This document shows positions 22,341-34,121 of a stretch of 64,000 nt of DNA, one piece after another. Numbering within the stretch: the stretch's first letter is position 1; each line of letters opens with the position of its first letter. This DNA is from Culex pipiens pallens (Eukaryota; Arthropoda; Insecta; Diptera; Culicidae): contig NC_068937.1 of NCBI RefSeq assembly GCF_016801865.2, positions 30,473,828 to 30,537,827 of the forward strand. Reading direction: 5' to 3'. The notes beneath the pieces were generated by a model, which was given only the letters and a program-made list of their open reading frames with translations, did not search any database and was not told the origin of the DNA. Made by a program: the position numbers and the translations under genes.

Positions 22341-23010
22341 GCGTTGAAGCTTCGACTTGACGACTTGTCGAGCTTTCGAGCGAGAACGAGCCGGGACTTC
22401 GAATTTGATGTTCAGTATATGATTTTGTATAAATCCAAAAATTTAATAGGAAAAAATAGGGTAAAAATAAGACGAAAAACACTAAAATCGCTATATCTCT
22501 GGAAATACATTTTGGAAAAGTTTCAAATTTTGAGCCCAAACAGTTTATGGCGCATGTTTTCGAATGGCTTTTTGTTTTAAACTGAATTCTTTAAATTTGA
22601 TAGTGTTATCTGTAAAATAGTCCAAAAAATACCTCTAAAAATGGCTTTGACCACATTAACTGGTCGAAAATTGTGACTCGAAAAATAAAATGTTCGTCTC
22701 CGACCCCACGGCTACAAATCTGAAATATAAAAATTGTGGGTTTTACGAGCGGTTTTCCAATGATGGAAGACACAAATTTTTAAGAGCGGATACAGACATC
22801 ACTCAAGTATTTCAGAAAAAGAGCTCTAAAAATTTAGACTTTGAGTTCCGGGTTTCGGGCCAAAATTCAATCGAAAGAACGCATCTAAACCTTCAATTTA
22901 GTAATAGGATTATTTCCTGGCACGAGTCCTCGCCATGTACGATTTTTTTAAGATTTCTGAAAAAAGCGTTTTTCCAAAAGCAAACCTTAAACCTTTCTTT
23001 TGTAAGAAAG
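22341..23010. other. Non-coding flank of the minisatellite
   Basis: Contains a 128-codon frame (22690-23076) that runs into the next MITE and shows no domain. The text reads as decayed dispersed repeat; no boundaries found. Confidence 0.35.
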
Positions 23011-23222
23011 GCAAAAAATCATGGTAATATTACATCTGGGAATGAGTTCATTGTTTATGTCAGAAAAAAAGTGTAATTTTACCTCTAAAAATGTGTAAAA
23101 GACACTTTTTTGTTGCAATATCACTTTTTCAGCCTTAATTTATGTATAATTGCATCATAAAAAAGGTAATCTACAATCTTCCAAAATAACACCTTCCATT
23201 TTTACACAATATTTTACTGTGT
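23011..23222 (-). mobile_element. MITE (CACAGTAAA family)
   Basis: Starts aaaaaatcatggtaatatta and ends tttttacacaatattttactgtgtg, matching the termini of the copies at 39988 and 45592. The outermost bases at the left end (cacagt) are lost. Confidence 0.7.
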
Positions 23223-23348
23223 GGGTACAGAATGATCGGGATTTTTTCAAACATTTCGAAACAAATAAAAAAAAATTAAACTCAAAATTTTCACAAAAGT
23301 ACTTGTTTAAATTAGTTTATTTACATTTCATCAGTTATGACAAAAATT

Positions 23349-25416
23349 GAGGGGGCCCCGACTGTTTGCCCAGTTCGGTCGGTTAGTTTTGTTCGCGAGT
23401 TTTAGATTAGATTTTTTCGGTGCAATGTTTTAATTGGCGCCGTCAAAAATGTCTCATTCAGTGCGTGTGAATGATTGTAGTGCGGGAATGGTGAAGTTTT
23501 GGAAAATTTCTGCGGAATTAGTGTATTTTTTGAGAAAATAAATTTGTGTTTCCGAGTGATTCCAAGATGGAAGCTTTTATAAGCAGGGCCGTGGATGCCA
23601 TGTGTTAGTGTATTGGTAGGATAAGGTTACAGAACGGAAAAGAAATAGGCCTTGCGACAGCATTGCGTATCTTTCGTGGTTGTGCAGCGCGGAGTTGTGT
23701 GTTGAAGCGAGACGGGAAGCGCGGTGATTCGGACGGCTGGCATTGAGCTTTGTTCGTGTGCGTGCCGTGTTGTCGGTCACGCTCCTGATGATGAGAGCGA
23801 GAACGCTCGATGTCATCATCGTGATCTGTGCGAGGCGTTGATGATGGCCAGGAGAGAGTGTTGCTGAGAGTGATGCGAGAGTCTACAGTTTGGCAGCAAC
23901 TTTGGTGAGCCCGTTTTGATTTGAGTTGTATTGTTGATTTGATTTTGGTTGGCCGCGGTGGGTTTTCTTGAAGTAATTCGTTGGCTGTCAAAAATTGATC
24001 GCGGTAGATCGCGGTGGATATTTTTCTACCACAGTTTTTTTGTGTGATCAATGTGGTAGATGCATTGGTGGATTTTTGACGGTTCCAATTATTTCAGGAA
24101 GGTCCACCGCGGTTGGCCGGAATCGGATTAACAATACAACTTTGGTGTTTTTCTGTCTGATTAGATAACGTGATGAGGAAGGGATGAATGAAGGTTGAGC
24201 GTGTGCGGGTGTATGTATGTGTGTTTGTGTATTTTTTTTTTGCTGTAACGTAACTTTAAGCAAAACTCTCCACTGAACATTTCAAGTCTCTAAAACAGTA
24301 ATTTAAATTAATTAGTTTTTTGTGTGATTGGCTGAGTGAATGAATGAATGAAAGAGTATGTAAATTACTAATGATATATTTGTTTTCAGGGCAAGCTTAC
24401 GAACTAAGAACGAACGGGTAGCGTTTCTCGGTGGTCGTGAGATCGATTTTATTTTAATGAAATTTAGTCCGATAGATTAGTCCGATTAGCAACGCCGGGT
24501 CAGTTTTGTGTTGCGCGTTCGTCGCCGTGTTTGATAAACGATATAGCCGTTTTCCGTGTATTATATCTACGATTTGAAAGTATGTGTTCTGTAGGTTCGC
24601 TATACGCTCGCGAGGTATAAATTTAAAATTTGAAAAGACGTTTTCCGTAAAACGCATGAAAAAAATTACTCTCAGCATTATAGCTCGGAGAGAACGATAA
24701 CGAGTATTTCTTCTACGCGGTTGTTAAGCCCTTCTTGAAGCTTCGTAACTCATCAGTTATCGGTCGCTAATCTTATAATTATTCAAAAGTTGAAATCGTC
24801 TATGATCCACTCGAATTAAACACTTTACGTAGAGTTTAATATTTTACCTGTTAAATACATTCTTTGTGGTTCTATCTTTCCACAGCCGGCTGTCTAAGAT
24901 AATCCATCTAAACGTAAATAAATCACAAATAAACGGGAATAGTCTCAACAGCAGCATCCGATTGCTTGCCTTGGGAATAATACATCAACCCATTAAACAA
25001 AACTTATTGATTATTTGGGTCACATCATCATCTTCTATGATGAATCCTGACCATTACCCTTCCCTACTAACAAAATCCCAAGTAGAAGTAGTTTTCCGGC
25101 ACACGCGGGGGTGTGGATATCGTATAGAACCCACCCTTGGTAGCAGCCTGTGCTAACTAACATTCCCGTCCCATCCCCTCGAGATCTACAAACTGACATG
25201 GCGGGCGCCGTTGGTGGCCAACGACTGTTACCTTTCTACAGCAGTTCTAGTTTTGATGATCTTGATGTTTTATATTTTCAGCGCATTCATGCATGCTGTT
25301 GATAAGAGAAACATCACCAGATCGTTGAAGCGTATGATCGGTTGTGCTGACAGGTTATTACGGTTCTGTTCAGCAACGGAGAAGGACAACCATGGGTGGT
25401 CTCTCATGCTCATGCT
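23349..25416 (+). mobile_element. Retro-inserted element, 2.07 kb, with 25-bp target duplication
   Basis: A perfect 25-bp direct repeat lies at 23324-23348 and 25417-25441 and brackets a segment unlike its AT-rich surroundings. The 3' end is a short tail of catgct repeats (ctcatgctcatgct), as in many non-LTR retrotransposons. The 5' end begins gggggccccgactgtttgcc. A start codon in good context (ccaagATGG at 23567) opens only 13 codons. No reverse transcriptase or endonuclease frame is present, so this is a non-autonomous or internally deleted LINE-type element, or a retrocopied long transcript. The part at 25090-25230 (gtagcagcctgtgctaacta and following) looks like a repeated mosquito 3' region. 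Confidence 0.65.
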
Positions 25417-25441
25417 CATTTCATCAGTTATGACAAAAATT

Positions 25442-25999
25442 TTTAAAACACAAAAAAAATACAAAACTACGAATTTTTGAAAAAACACTGAAAATTTCAG
25501 TTTTTCACAATATGGGTATCAAATGATCGGGAATTTTTCATTTATTGATGGTCATAATTTTTTTTTTGTGAAATACTTAAAATTTTCAGTAAACTACGTA
25601 TTTTTTGAAAATATTCTAAATTTTTTAGTTTTTGTCGATGTGCAATTACGTATTTTTGAGAAAAATACTTAAAATATTTTCTTTTCACAATACAGTCCAG
25701 ACTCGATTCTCCGAAGCCGCGACAATCCGAAGTTTCGAATATCCGAAATTCGTATGGTACTTTGGATTATCAAATCACGAACAAAAAATTTTTTTTTGCA
25801 TTTTTTCATTTTCTTGCTTTTAACATCAAATTCGTGTTCTGCGACCCCATTTTAGTCAAGAAAAAATTGTGAATCAATTACCCGAAGTTTCGATTATCTG
25901 AAGTGAAATTTTGCATTTTTCGGGTCTCGGTTATCCAAAGACTCGGTTAATCGTAGTTTGATTGTCCGAAACGTATGAAAAAATCCGGATCGATTGATA
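25442..25999. other. AT-rich host sequence and possible pogo-like remnant
   Basis: 25442-25690 continues the sequence interrupted by the retro-insertion. From 25695 the phrases cagtccagactcgattctcc and acaatccgaagtttcgaata, and later ttcgattatctgaag and tcggttatccaaag, resemble the termini of a decayed Tc1/pogo-type MITE. The ends could not be fixed. Confidence 0.3.
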
Positions 26000-26929
26000 G
26001 GGGAAATAAACCCATTTTAAGCCTAATAAGCGGTCTTGTTTGAATGATGTTGGATAATCTGGAGTGTTCCTTGAAATTCAGTAAAACCAAGTACACCAAC
26101 GAGTAGAGCAACTTTTTGTGAACATTTCTGTTTATTTTCATTTTTATTAAAAGTTATGCTATTCCTTTTACAAGCATTTTAAAAAAATATTTCAAAAACG
26201 CATTCTAATCAGTCGTGTGCATTGGGCCACGCCCATCTTTCTATTTTCAGTTTAGTTCTTTTTTTTCTTCCAGCGCTCTTTTGGGTCTGCTTAGTGTTGC
26301 CAAAATTAATGAAGTTTTAAGCGAACACTCACGAAAAGTAGCATTTATAGCAAAAGTTTCCTGGCAACACCACAAGCGCTGCTGGTGGTGTTGGTGGCCA
26401 CCCTTTGTTCTTTATTTACCTTCGCTGCTCGCTCGGTTTTCTTCAGCCTTCGATTGGAATGGGTGGTCAAAATTGAAATGTCAAAAGACTTAGCGCGTTT
26501 GTTTTTTTGATGGTGCTTGCTAATTAATTACATTTTTCGGGATTATTTTTCAAGTGAGTGACTAAGTAATGGTCAAAAGAACATGTTGCCGGTAGTTGGA
26601 AGCAATTTAATATCTTAAGCGCTTTGAAATCGTTAGCGCAAGTGAAAAGATATTGATGGCGGCTTTCGTTAAGCAGTTAACCTCTGATCTTGCGTGTGGA
26701 TGTGTGTGCCACCGAAATGATGAGAAATGGTCTCGCAAAATAGAAATTATGATCAAAAGTGCATTAAATTTGATCTTTTTGGCCAGTAAATGGCATAAAT
26801 TTGCGTGCTTACACGAGGCGGCGCTGTTGGTAAGTTTATACCATAAATATTATTTTTGGAATTATAATCGAGCATCAAATTCTTCATATGACGAAGATAG
26901 GTGTTTGATTAGAAAGGGTATATTTCCCC
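26000..26929 (+). mobile_element. 930-bp TA-flanked TIR element (GGGGAAAT family)
   Basis: TA|GGGGAAATAAACCCATTTTAA at the left and GGGTATATTTCCCC|TA at the right bound the element. A second full copy is at 42702-43624. A TA duplication with these termini fits a Tc1/mariner-like non-autonomous element. It contains a frame (26653 onward) that encodes a Trp/Lys/Ile-rich segment and runs into a consensus splice donor GGTAAGT at 26829-26835; the other copy has the same arrangement. Confidence 0.7.
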
Positions 26930-26931
26930 TA

Positions 26932-27996
26932 GCAATACAATACTGCTCTAGATCTAGCGATGCTCAAGAAGGACGCATGTAAAGTGGTCAACAAGAGTTA
27001 CGGCTTTTCGGCAGGACGACACACGCACTCACTCAATACAATGGTTTTTGCGTGCGAAGTCAACAGAAAGCAGGGTTACCAGGTCAAAATTTGAAAAATC
27101 TGGCAAAGTATCGATGTAAAATCTGGAAATATCTGGCAAACAAAATTTTACAATTTTAAATGGTAAAGGTGAGGGGGAATACGAATGGATTCAAAAATTT
27201 GTAGAATTCAGATGGTTTAACTGATTTTATGACCTCAAAATCTTGAGTTCACATATTCTTTTTGAAAAACACGTTCTATTTTTATATGATTTTTAATTAA
27301 AAACGTTAATTTTAATCAAAAATATGTTTAAAATGGGCAAACAGTGAAAAATCTGGCAAAATCTGTCAATATCTGGCACAGAGAAGGGTAAATCTTTATT
27401 CTGGCTGACACTTGAAAAATCTGGCATTCCCAGATTTATCTGGCAACCTGGCAACCCTGAGAAAGGCCCAACAACTGTAAATTGGGCGATCCCACAATAG
27501 ATCTAAGTACTGGTCGAAGTGGTAGATTACTCAGACAAAAAAAAATCTGATGTGTCTTAGTGATAACAGTTCAATTGTTAGCAAATTAACATGTTATTTC
27601 ATGCATTGTTCCTCTTGCCCCAATGGGTTGTTCGTCTTGCCCCACTAGTTGAGTAGAACGTACGGAAAATCAATAATTTTTAAATCATTTTTATAAAATA
27701 CAAAAAAAGATTTTTTTTAAACTTGTTCTATCAAAGTCATAGTCAAGACCAGGAACAAGATGATTATCAAAAAATCGGACTGATTTATTTACTTTTTAAT
27801 GGGTTTTAACGAGCATTTCCTTAGCTTTTTAAACTTGCCCCACCGTTGTTTGTCTGTGCAGCAACTTTTGGTCCAAAATCGTTGAAGGTCGAGCCCAAAA
27901 CTGCACAAAGTTGACCTGAAATTAAATTAAATTCTTAGTATAAATAATAAAACCTGATTTGGTTAGATACAGTCAAACTCCTTTTTGCGTTACTCT
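26932..27996. other. Intergenic AT-rich sequence
   Basis: Repeated phrases such as aaatctggcaaa and atctggcaacctggcaaccc suggest decayed repeat material. No gene seen. It lies downstream of the minus-strand exon at 28588-30653. Confidence 0.35.
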
Positions 27997-28587
27997 TTTA
28001 ATATGCGATAAAATTCAAGAAAAAGAAAAAGAAAAAACTACTGACATCGCTGACGCTCAAATTGAAAAATAGCCCCAATCCTAGAGCAGCAAAACAACGC
28101 ATCACCACTTTCTCCCCAGCTGATGGCGACAATTTTTCACCGTCCTCGTCAGAGATTTCCTTATCCCAAACGAAGACGGACGATTGCCAGAGCAGCAGAA
28201 GAAGACAACAATTCAGTGCACCTGGTGGACGAAAAGGGAGTCTGTCGAAAGGAGACAAAGTTTGGTTGCGAACTGTCAGATGAACACCACGGTTTGAGAA
28301 GAAAGGTGGGAATAGATTAAGTTGATTTTTCATTTCCCTCCTTCCAAGTCCTTAACAGCTAGCGCTGTTAAATATTGAAACGGTTCAATTACGCAGTCAA
28401 CAGCTGCGTCTTCCGGTTCCGGAAAACTAGCCCAAGACGGATTTCTTTTGTCAGTTCCGGAGAGAAAGGCAAGAACGATGGCGCTGTTTACTCTTGTTTG
28501 TTTTTTCCTGTCCAATAGGTGATATATTCATTAAAACGTGTTACAACTGTGTCACTTTGCTAATCTAGCCTCGAGAAGCTTAATTCT
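27997..28587 (-). other. Probable 3' untranslated region of the 28588-30653 exon
   Basis: Sequence after the stop is richer in GC than the DNA further downstream. A minus-strand ATTAAA at 27997-28002 is a possible polyadenylation signal about 590 bp past the stop. The short plus and minus frames here (60-110 codons) show no domains. Confidence 0.35.
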
Positions 28588-30653
28588 TCAGATAATCACG
28601 ACCCCCTCCTCGTTGTAGCAGTCGTCGTGGAAGTCGTTGATGTTGAAGGTTCTTCTGGGTCGGCTCGTCGCCGACGAGCCCGACACCTCGATGTGGCCGT
28701 AATCGTCAAACTTGTAGTTGATGTAACGCTTCACCGGCGGTGCCTTGAACGTTTCACCCACGATAAAAACACTAGCACTATTGTTGTTGTTGTTGGTAGA
28801 ACTGTAATCGGTATTAGTACGGGGTTCGATATAGTTGTTAGTAGGGTGGATATTGTTGAGATTACACGAGATATGGTTCTGGTTATAGGGTTTCGGTCTA
28901 CAAACTGCTTCGTCTGCGTCGGTAGTACTACACTTATCTACAGTACGTTGGTTGATTATACTTAAAGGAAGCACTAAATTATTGTTGATCGCTTCGGGGA
29001 GCGGCTGCGGCGTTGCCGGATCTTCGTCGAAGCATCGCGACGGCGATGGCGACGAGACGTACCGGACGCGCTGCAGCTTCTTGTCGTAATAGTCCTGGAT
29101 GTTGACGGTGCTTCGTGGGGACACGATCGGCGGCGGGAGTGGTGGCGGAATGGGTGGACGAACCACGTCCGAATCGAAGGAGGAAGAGGAAAAGTTGTCA
29201 AGGTTCTGCTTCCGGTTGATGACCGTGACCTGTTCGTTAACCTTGACGCTCTTCTTGACGCTGTCCGCTTGGAACAGCTTGTCGAACTCGTCAAAGTCTC
29301 CGCCGTTGTGGAAGATGTTGACACTCTCGACGGAGTCCTTCGTGATGAAGGTCGCTCCCCGCTCCAGCTGTTCCAGCTGGCGATCGAATCGATCTACCAT
29401 GGCGAACTTCTTCGTAAGCGACTCCGACGACTGTTGCTTCTTGGCCGGCTCTTCGTCACTCTCCGACAGGAAGTCGTTGATCCACTTGCGCTTCAGGTCG
29501 GCACTCTTGATCGACTCCTGGAGCACCGCCGCAAGCGGCTTGAAATTTTCGGCAAAGTCCTTCGCCGTAACGAACTGCTCGACCGGCTTCTTTGGAGGTG
29601 GCTTCTCCGGAAGCTTCGGCTTGACCTTGGGCTTAGGTTCCTGCTGACGCAGCGCCACAACCCGAGTCGGTAGCGGAACCGGTGGTGCCGGCGGAGCCGG
29701 CCTAATCTCCTCACTCTCCGTACTCCCGTGATTCTTCCGGAACCTAACCTCAATCTTCTCGGAATCATTCTCAATCGAGTACTCACTCGCCTTCTTCATC
29801 TTAACCCGCCTAACCCGTCCCCTAACCTCCTCAGTATCGCTCTCCATGCTCTCACTATACTTCAACGGCATGCTGGCCGGCCCCTGCCACTCGGCCATCC
29901 TACTCACCTTCAACGACCGAACCTGCTCGGCGTCGTCCTCGTCACTCTCACTGCCCCCGTAACTCTTCAGCGCCAGTATATTGTCCGCGGATCGCGTCTT
30001 CCGGCCACCACTAATCAACCCTGGTGGCGGCGGAGCCGCCTCTTCCCGTCGTCGTCGCTCATTCAATCGCTCATTGGATCCCCGCTCGGCAATCCGGAAC
30101 AGCTCGCTACGGTTCCGCTCCAGCAGTCGATCCCCGCAATAAAACTCCCTCCGCTCCTCCTCACGCTTCCTCATTCGCTTCCGCCTCGGCGGCGGCTCCA
30201 CGACCCGCTTCTTGCACGGCGAAAACTTCTCGTGGACCATCTCCTCCGACTGGTAGCTCACCCCGTCCAGGTTCCCGTCCCCCCCGGCACCACCCCCACC
30301 CATCACCCCCATCATCTTCCGCGGCAGATTCAGCAAAATGCCCCGCTTGGCGGCGTTCCGGTCGCACTTGAGTGCGTACAGGCCGCCGGTGGCGGCGGCG
30401 CCGCCACGCGACGTAGTAGGCACCGACGCGCTAATGATGGAAATGTCAGATCGCTTGCGCGAGTGACATTTGGCGGTGCCATTTTGAATCGTTGCCGCGG
30501 GGACTTCCGGGGGTCGGACGACGACGGAAGCTACCGTGCCGACGTTTCGGGTTCGCGACGGGAGGTTCTTCAGCTGCTGCAGGTTCAGGATGGAGGCGCC
30601 GTTCCACTGTTTGAGCTTTTTGAGCTTGGGGATCTTCAGCGGCGGGAGGAGAC
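28588..30653 (-). CDS. Terminal exon of a large disordered, proline-rich protein
   Basis: The frame is open without interruption from a splice acceptor (ctctgtttcgCAG at 30654-30664 on the minus strand) to TGA at 28588-28590, giving about 687 residues. The first two bases finish a codon begun in an earlier exon (incoming phase 1). The codon at 30421-30423 is GTG and the frame continues upstream of it, so it is not the start. Visible traits: basic run RRKRMRKREEERREF near residue 120-140, many acidic Ser clusters, two proline stretches (PAPPAPPVPLPT near 317; PPIPPPLPPP near 490) suited to SH3 or EVH1 partners, Asn-rich tracts, and the C-terminus EEGVVII, a class II PDZ-ligand-like tail. No folded domain is recognised. 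Upstream exons were not found; it may be a separate gene or an alternative 3' end of the FERM-PDZ gene. Confidence 0.8.
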
Positions 30654-31291
30654 CTGCGAAACAGAGAAAAAACAGAGTGACGATACAAGTTTTAATTGGA
30701 TTGGAGGCGTCAGTGAACGCGCGAGAAGTGAAGGTTAAATCAGGTGGAAGAAGGAGTAGGTGAGCGTGTGCGGAAGGTCACACCTGTACCAGACGGTACT
30801 TTGAACTGTGCCGGTCGCGTGCTGCAAAAGGGAAGCCATAGAAAGGGTGGGACACAATAAGTGATTAGAAAACAACAGAGAGGATTCATGGAAAGTATGC
30901 AAAACAAAAACATGAAAAGAACATAAAATGAAAAACAAATTTCACAAATCGTCGCTGTCGTGCTAACTTGTCGCACGTGAATTTTGGGCCAAATTAGGTT
31001 AAGAACGCCATTTTGTGCAGCTCTCAATGCCTCAACTTTTGACCTTAACAGATCCCCAAAATTCGATTTCAATCCTGAGATATTCAATAAAAACCGAAAA
31101 AACTCCGTGCATTTTTATCACTTTTCATATGAAAGAAGTTTCAATCTTGTCGTGCTATCTTGACACAGCCTGAAAATTGATGTAAATGCGACAATTGGAC
31201 AGCGTCGAAATGTCTACGCATGATTTTCTATTTTTAGTTTCATAACAAGAAAAATAAATAAATGAAAAGCAATGTATATTCTACATAATTT
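30654..31291 (-). other. Intron sequence upstream of the terminal exon
   Basis: Begins with the splice acceptor of the 28588-30653 exon. 30700-31090 is moderately GC-rich, with no frame bearing a domain and no clear donor-exon combination. Treated as intron. Confidence 0.45.
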
Positions 31292-31304
31292 TAACCTAAT
31301 TTAA

Positions 31305-31486
31305 CGGAACGGAATCGACGTAACACCTTATAATGTGGCTCTCTTAAACCTTGCGGTTTCGTCAACGGATCCACAGGCGTGTATCGTTCTTTTTGCGACA
31401 AGACTCCGCCTCCCGGGTCTCCTAAGTGTGAAGGTATGGCACGGGGAGAGGGCACCGAATACCTATATTTACACATAGAATTTGTG
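31305..31486 (-). mobile_element. SINE-like retroposed element with 13-bp target duplication
   Basis: taacctaatttaa is present at 31292-31304 and again at 31487-31499. The 182-bp insert is GC-rich compared with its flanks and shares its right half with the fragment at 16490-16592. It contains no ORF or clear tRNA boxes. The strand is uncertain. Confidence 0.6.
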
Positions 31487-31499
31487 TAACCTAATTTAA

Positions 31500-32350
31500 A
31501 CTTAACTAAATATTTTCATTTTGAACATTTATTGAATATTTCCATGAATTTCTGATTGTTAAATTTAGTCGTCTAATTATTGATTGAAAGATTTTCTGCT
31601 TGTCTGTGGTAACACCAGGTCACTGCTAAGGCTGCCATCTTAATGAAACCAAAACATTACCAACACTACTAAACAGCAGACAATTTCGACAGGGGCTTCT
31701 CATAAATACTAATGCATGGACTAGTTTCAGACAGGGGCTACTCACGAATACAACTGCGTGGGCTAGTAAGGTTTAGATGACGGGCGAGTCTTCAGCAGTG
31801 ATGTCAACCATCGCGACGCTCATTTTTGGTTCGCGGCACATTTCCAGATTTTTTTTTTTTTTGAAAAGAACCAATAAACTATTGTCTTTCATATGTTTAT
31901 AGGACCTAATAAAAAAACTCTAGATTTTTTGTTTGTAGTGCTTTTCAGTTACGGAATTTGACAAAATTGTGTTGCACTTGTAGAACTCATCAAAATGACT
32001 TTTAATTTAAGGGAATTATTAGACATTAAAACAAATTTTTTCCGGTTCAATTTTACTTCGGAAGCATTATCTCAGCTTACCTACATCATAATTATATCAA
32101 ACTTTTTTTCGATTTTTTTAGTTTTCCCGTGTTCAGGAGGTCATATTGAGCAACTTTTGTTTTGTGTTTTTCTTGTTTCATTTTTGATATTTTAATTTGC
32201 ATTTATCTTGTTTAGTTTATCTTTGCTTCTGATCAGCGATGGAATAATCATCATCAAAAGAAAATCATTGGACGTTCATCAAGAGAAAAAATCCAAAGGG
32301 AGCATGGCTCTCCTCTCTCGCGCACGAAAGATCGGCAAAAAGAACCTAAA
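31500..32350. other. AT-rich stretch with a short partial tandem repeat
   Basis: At 31690-31775 the phrase gacaggggctNctcaNgaatac .. tgNgtggNctagt is present twice in a row at about 50-bp spacing. Nothing else is recognised; ORFs are AT-rich background. Confidence 0.35.
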
Positions 32351-33095
32351 AACGTAACTTAATCCACCTGTAGGTGGTTGGTGCCTTCCTCTCATTTATA
32401 GAGTGATTACAATCCCCTAAAGTGTCCACATGGTTTATGGATCTCCCCATATCGTGATCGCAGCACCTAAGAGGTCCTAATAAAAATAATGACGAGTAAA
32501 AAAAAACAGACTTCCTACAGACTTTTTGTCAAGAGTATACAGACACCGCCTTTCAGGAAAATGGCATCCCTCTACAAGGCTTTTTTCGCTATAGCGATCA
32601 GACGGGACCATTTGAGGTTATGTAAATTCAGACCATTTTTTAAACTGCTTGTAATTTTAGATAGGTAAGTCAGATCTTGAAAATTCTTAATCCACAAGAA
32701 AGGTCTTCTGATATGCTTTCTAAAAATATATAACATGTGAGGGTTTCATGAAAAAACCACCCTTTTTACCATAATTTTAATTTAATATGAAACAGTTTTT
32801 TTAACATAACTTTTTAAATACATGATAAAACTGCATGAATCTAAATAGAAACTTAGGGGACGTTAAGACGGATCGATTGAAACCATTCCGGCCAAAATCG
32901 GTTGAGCCTGAGACAAGATATTCCAGTGACATTGATTTGGTACACATGTCTACATACAGCCAAACACACAGACATTTGCTCAGCCGGTGATTCTGAGTCG
33001 ATATGTACAAATGAAGGTAGGTCTAGGAGGTCTAACTAAAAAGTTCGTTTTTCGAGTGATTTTATAGCCTTTCCTCAGTAAAGTGAGGAAGGCAA
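32351..33095 (+). mobile_element. Full-length element: TTAATCCACCT 5' end, TGAGGAAGGC 3' end
   Basis: The 5' end aacttaatccacctgtaggtgg forms a small hairpin (CCACCT..AGGTGG) and is followed by ttggtgccttcctc. The 3' end cctttcctcag..gtgaggaaggcaaaa forms a second hairpin. The body shares gccaaaatcggttgagcctg and gattctgagtcgatatgta with the copies ending at 18750 and 61463. This copy lacks the 164-bp array. No coding capacity; class unassigned. Confidence 0.65.
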
Positions 33096-33706
33096 AAATC
33101 ATCATCTTGATTATTCGGCGGAACATCTTTTTCACCACTACACTTGCAAGTGTAACGTCACACGTCGAAAAAAGACCTGTCACATTTTGTTGATGGGCAA
33201 TGTGTGTAAACAAAGTGAAATAAATATTTTTAAGTGGTGCTGACAAGGAAATTCACAAAAAATCATCAGCAGATTGATTATTTTGGAGAAGATCGGGAGC
33301 GATTTTTTTTAGCGTGATTTGCCTCCGCTCTCTTTTGCGGGTGAAGAAAGTTCGCTGGCGAAAATGATTTTTTTGCGATTATTCCATCCCTGCTTCTGAT
33401 AGTATTTGGCTTACTCTACCACCTCCTATCATTAACTTTTGCTATCTAGTTTTTTCATGTTTTTACAGTCAATTTTTCAATTTTTTGGTAGTTTTTCATA
33501 TTTTCTGCTCTAGAATGGCACCATTATCATTTAAATTGTAAAAAAAATGCGTAGAAGCATTGTCTGGGACACTTAAAAAATTACTGCATACTTTGTTTTA
33601 CTTAAAATAAAGGAAATGTTAGTAAAAACACAGCCAACCCCTAAAAAAAAATACATTTTTTAAAACATTGGCAAAGTCACATAAAACAAGTAAAACTTCC
33701 ATCCCT

Positions 33707-34121
33707 CAAAAAAAAAAATCAAATTATTCGCTCTACAGCATTGCCTTGGCGTTCTCGATTGCGAGATTCCTACTCGAAACTAGGTGTTCGAAGGCTTGAT
33801 TGTTGAGGCAATTGCAAACCTCTTTTTACACCTAAGCTTCCATCCACCCCGGGATTCGAACTGACGACCTTTGGATTGTTAGTCCAACTGCCTACCAGCG
33901 ACTCCACCGAGGCAGGACCCAGGGAGACGACTCCTAAACCTGGACTGAGCTAACGACCTAACCTTTTTTAGGTTAGTCCGGGACCAACATTTACTTCCTT
34001 TCCGACTGAAGGCGTGATCAGACAAATCTCGTCTCGAAAAATGCCACCGGGACCGTCTGGGATCGAACCCAGGCCGACTGGGTGAGAGGCAATCACGCTT
34101 ACCCCTACACCACGGTCCCGG
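33707..34121 (-). mobile_element. tRNA-derived SINE with a Glu-like head and second tRNA-like module
   Basis: cttccatccct flanks the insert at 33696-33706 and 34122-34132 (11-bp duplication). On the minus strand it starts with a tRNA-like region: GGGACCG pairs fully with CGGTCCC, and an A-box-like TGGTGTAGGGGT, a loop with CTC and a B box GGTTCGATCCC follow. After about 150 bp comes a second tRNA-like module around GTTGGACTAACAATCCAA with B box AGTTCGAATCC. The 3' end is an oligo-T rather than oligo-A. The body matches the SINE at 58836-59224, whose head is a different tRNA. Confidence 0.8.

Noticed and set aside
21958..22539. 193-codon minus ORF with a 14-residue repeat
   Set aside because: The frame exists because the 14-bp minisatellite has no stop in it; flanking residues show no domain.
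26653..26982. 109-codon ORF shared with 43348-43536 as a real protein
   Set aside because: Between the two copies replacement differences outnumber silent ones in the aligned part, and both lie within a repeated TIR element.
29728..30738. 336-codon plus-strand ORF opposite the orphan exon
   Set aside because: Antisense shadow of the GC-rich minus-strand exon; low-complexity Pro/Leu/Arg product and no exon signals on the plus strand.
34050..34121. Functional tRNA-Glu gene
   Set aside because: The acceptor stem is intact, but the anticodon arm has an oversized loop, and the sequence continues into a SINE body with flanking target duplication.
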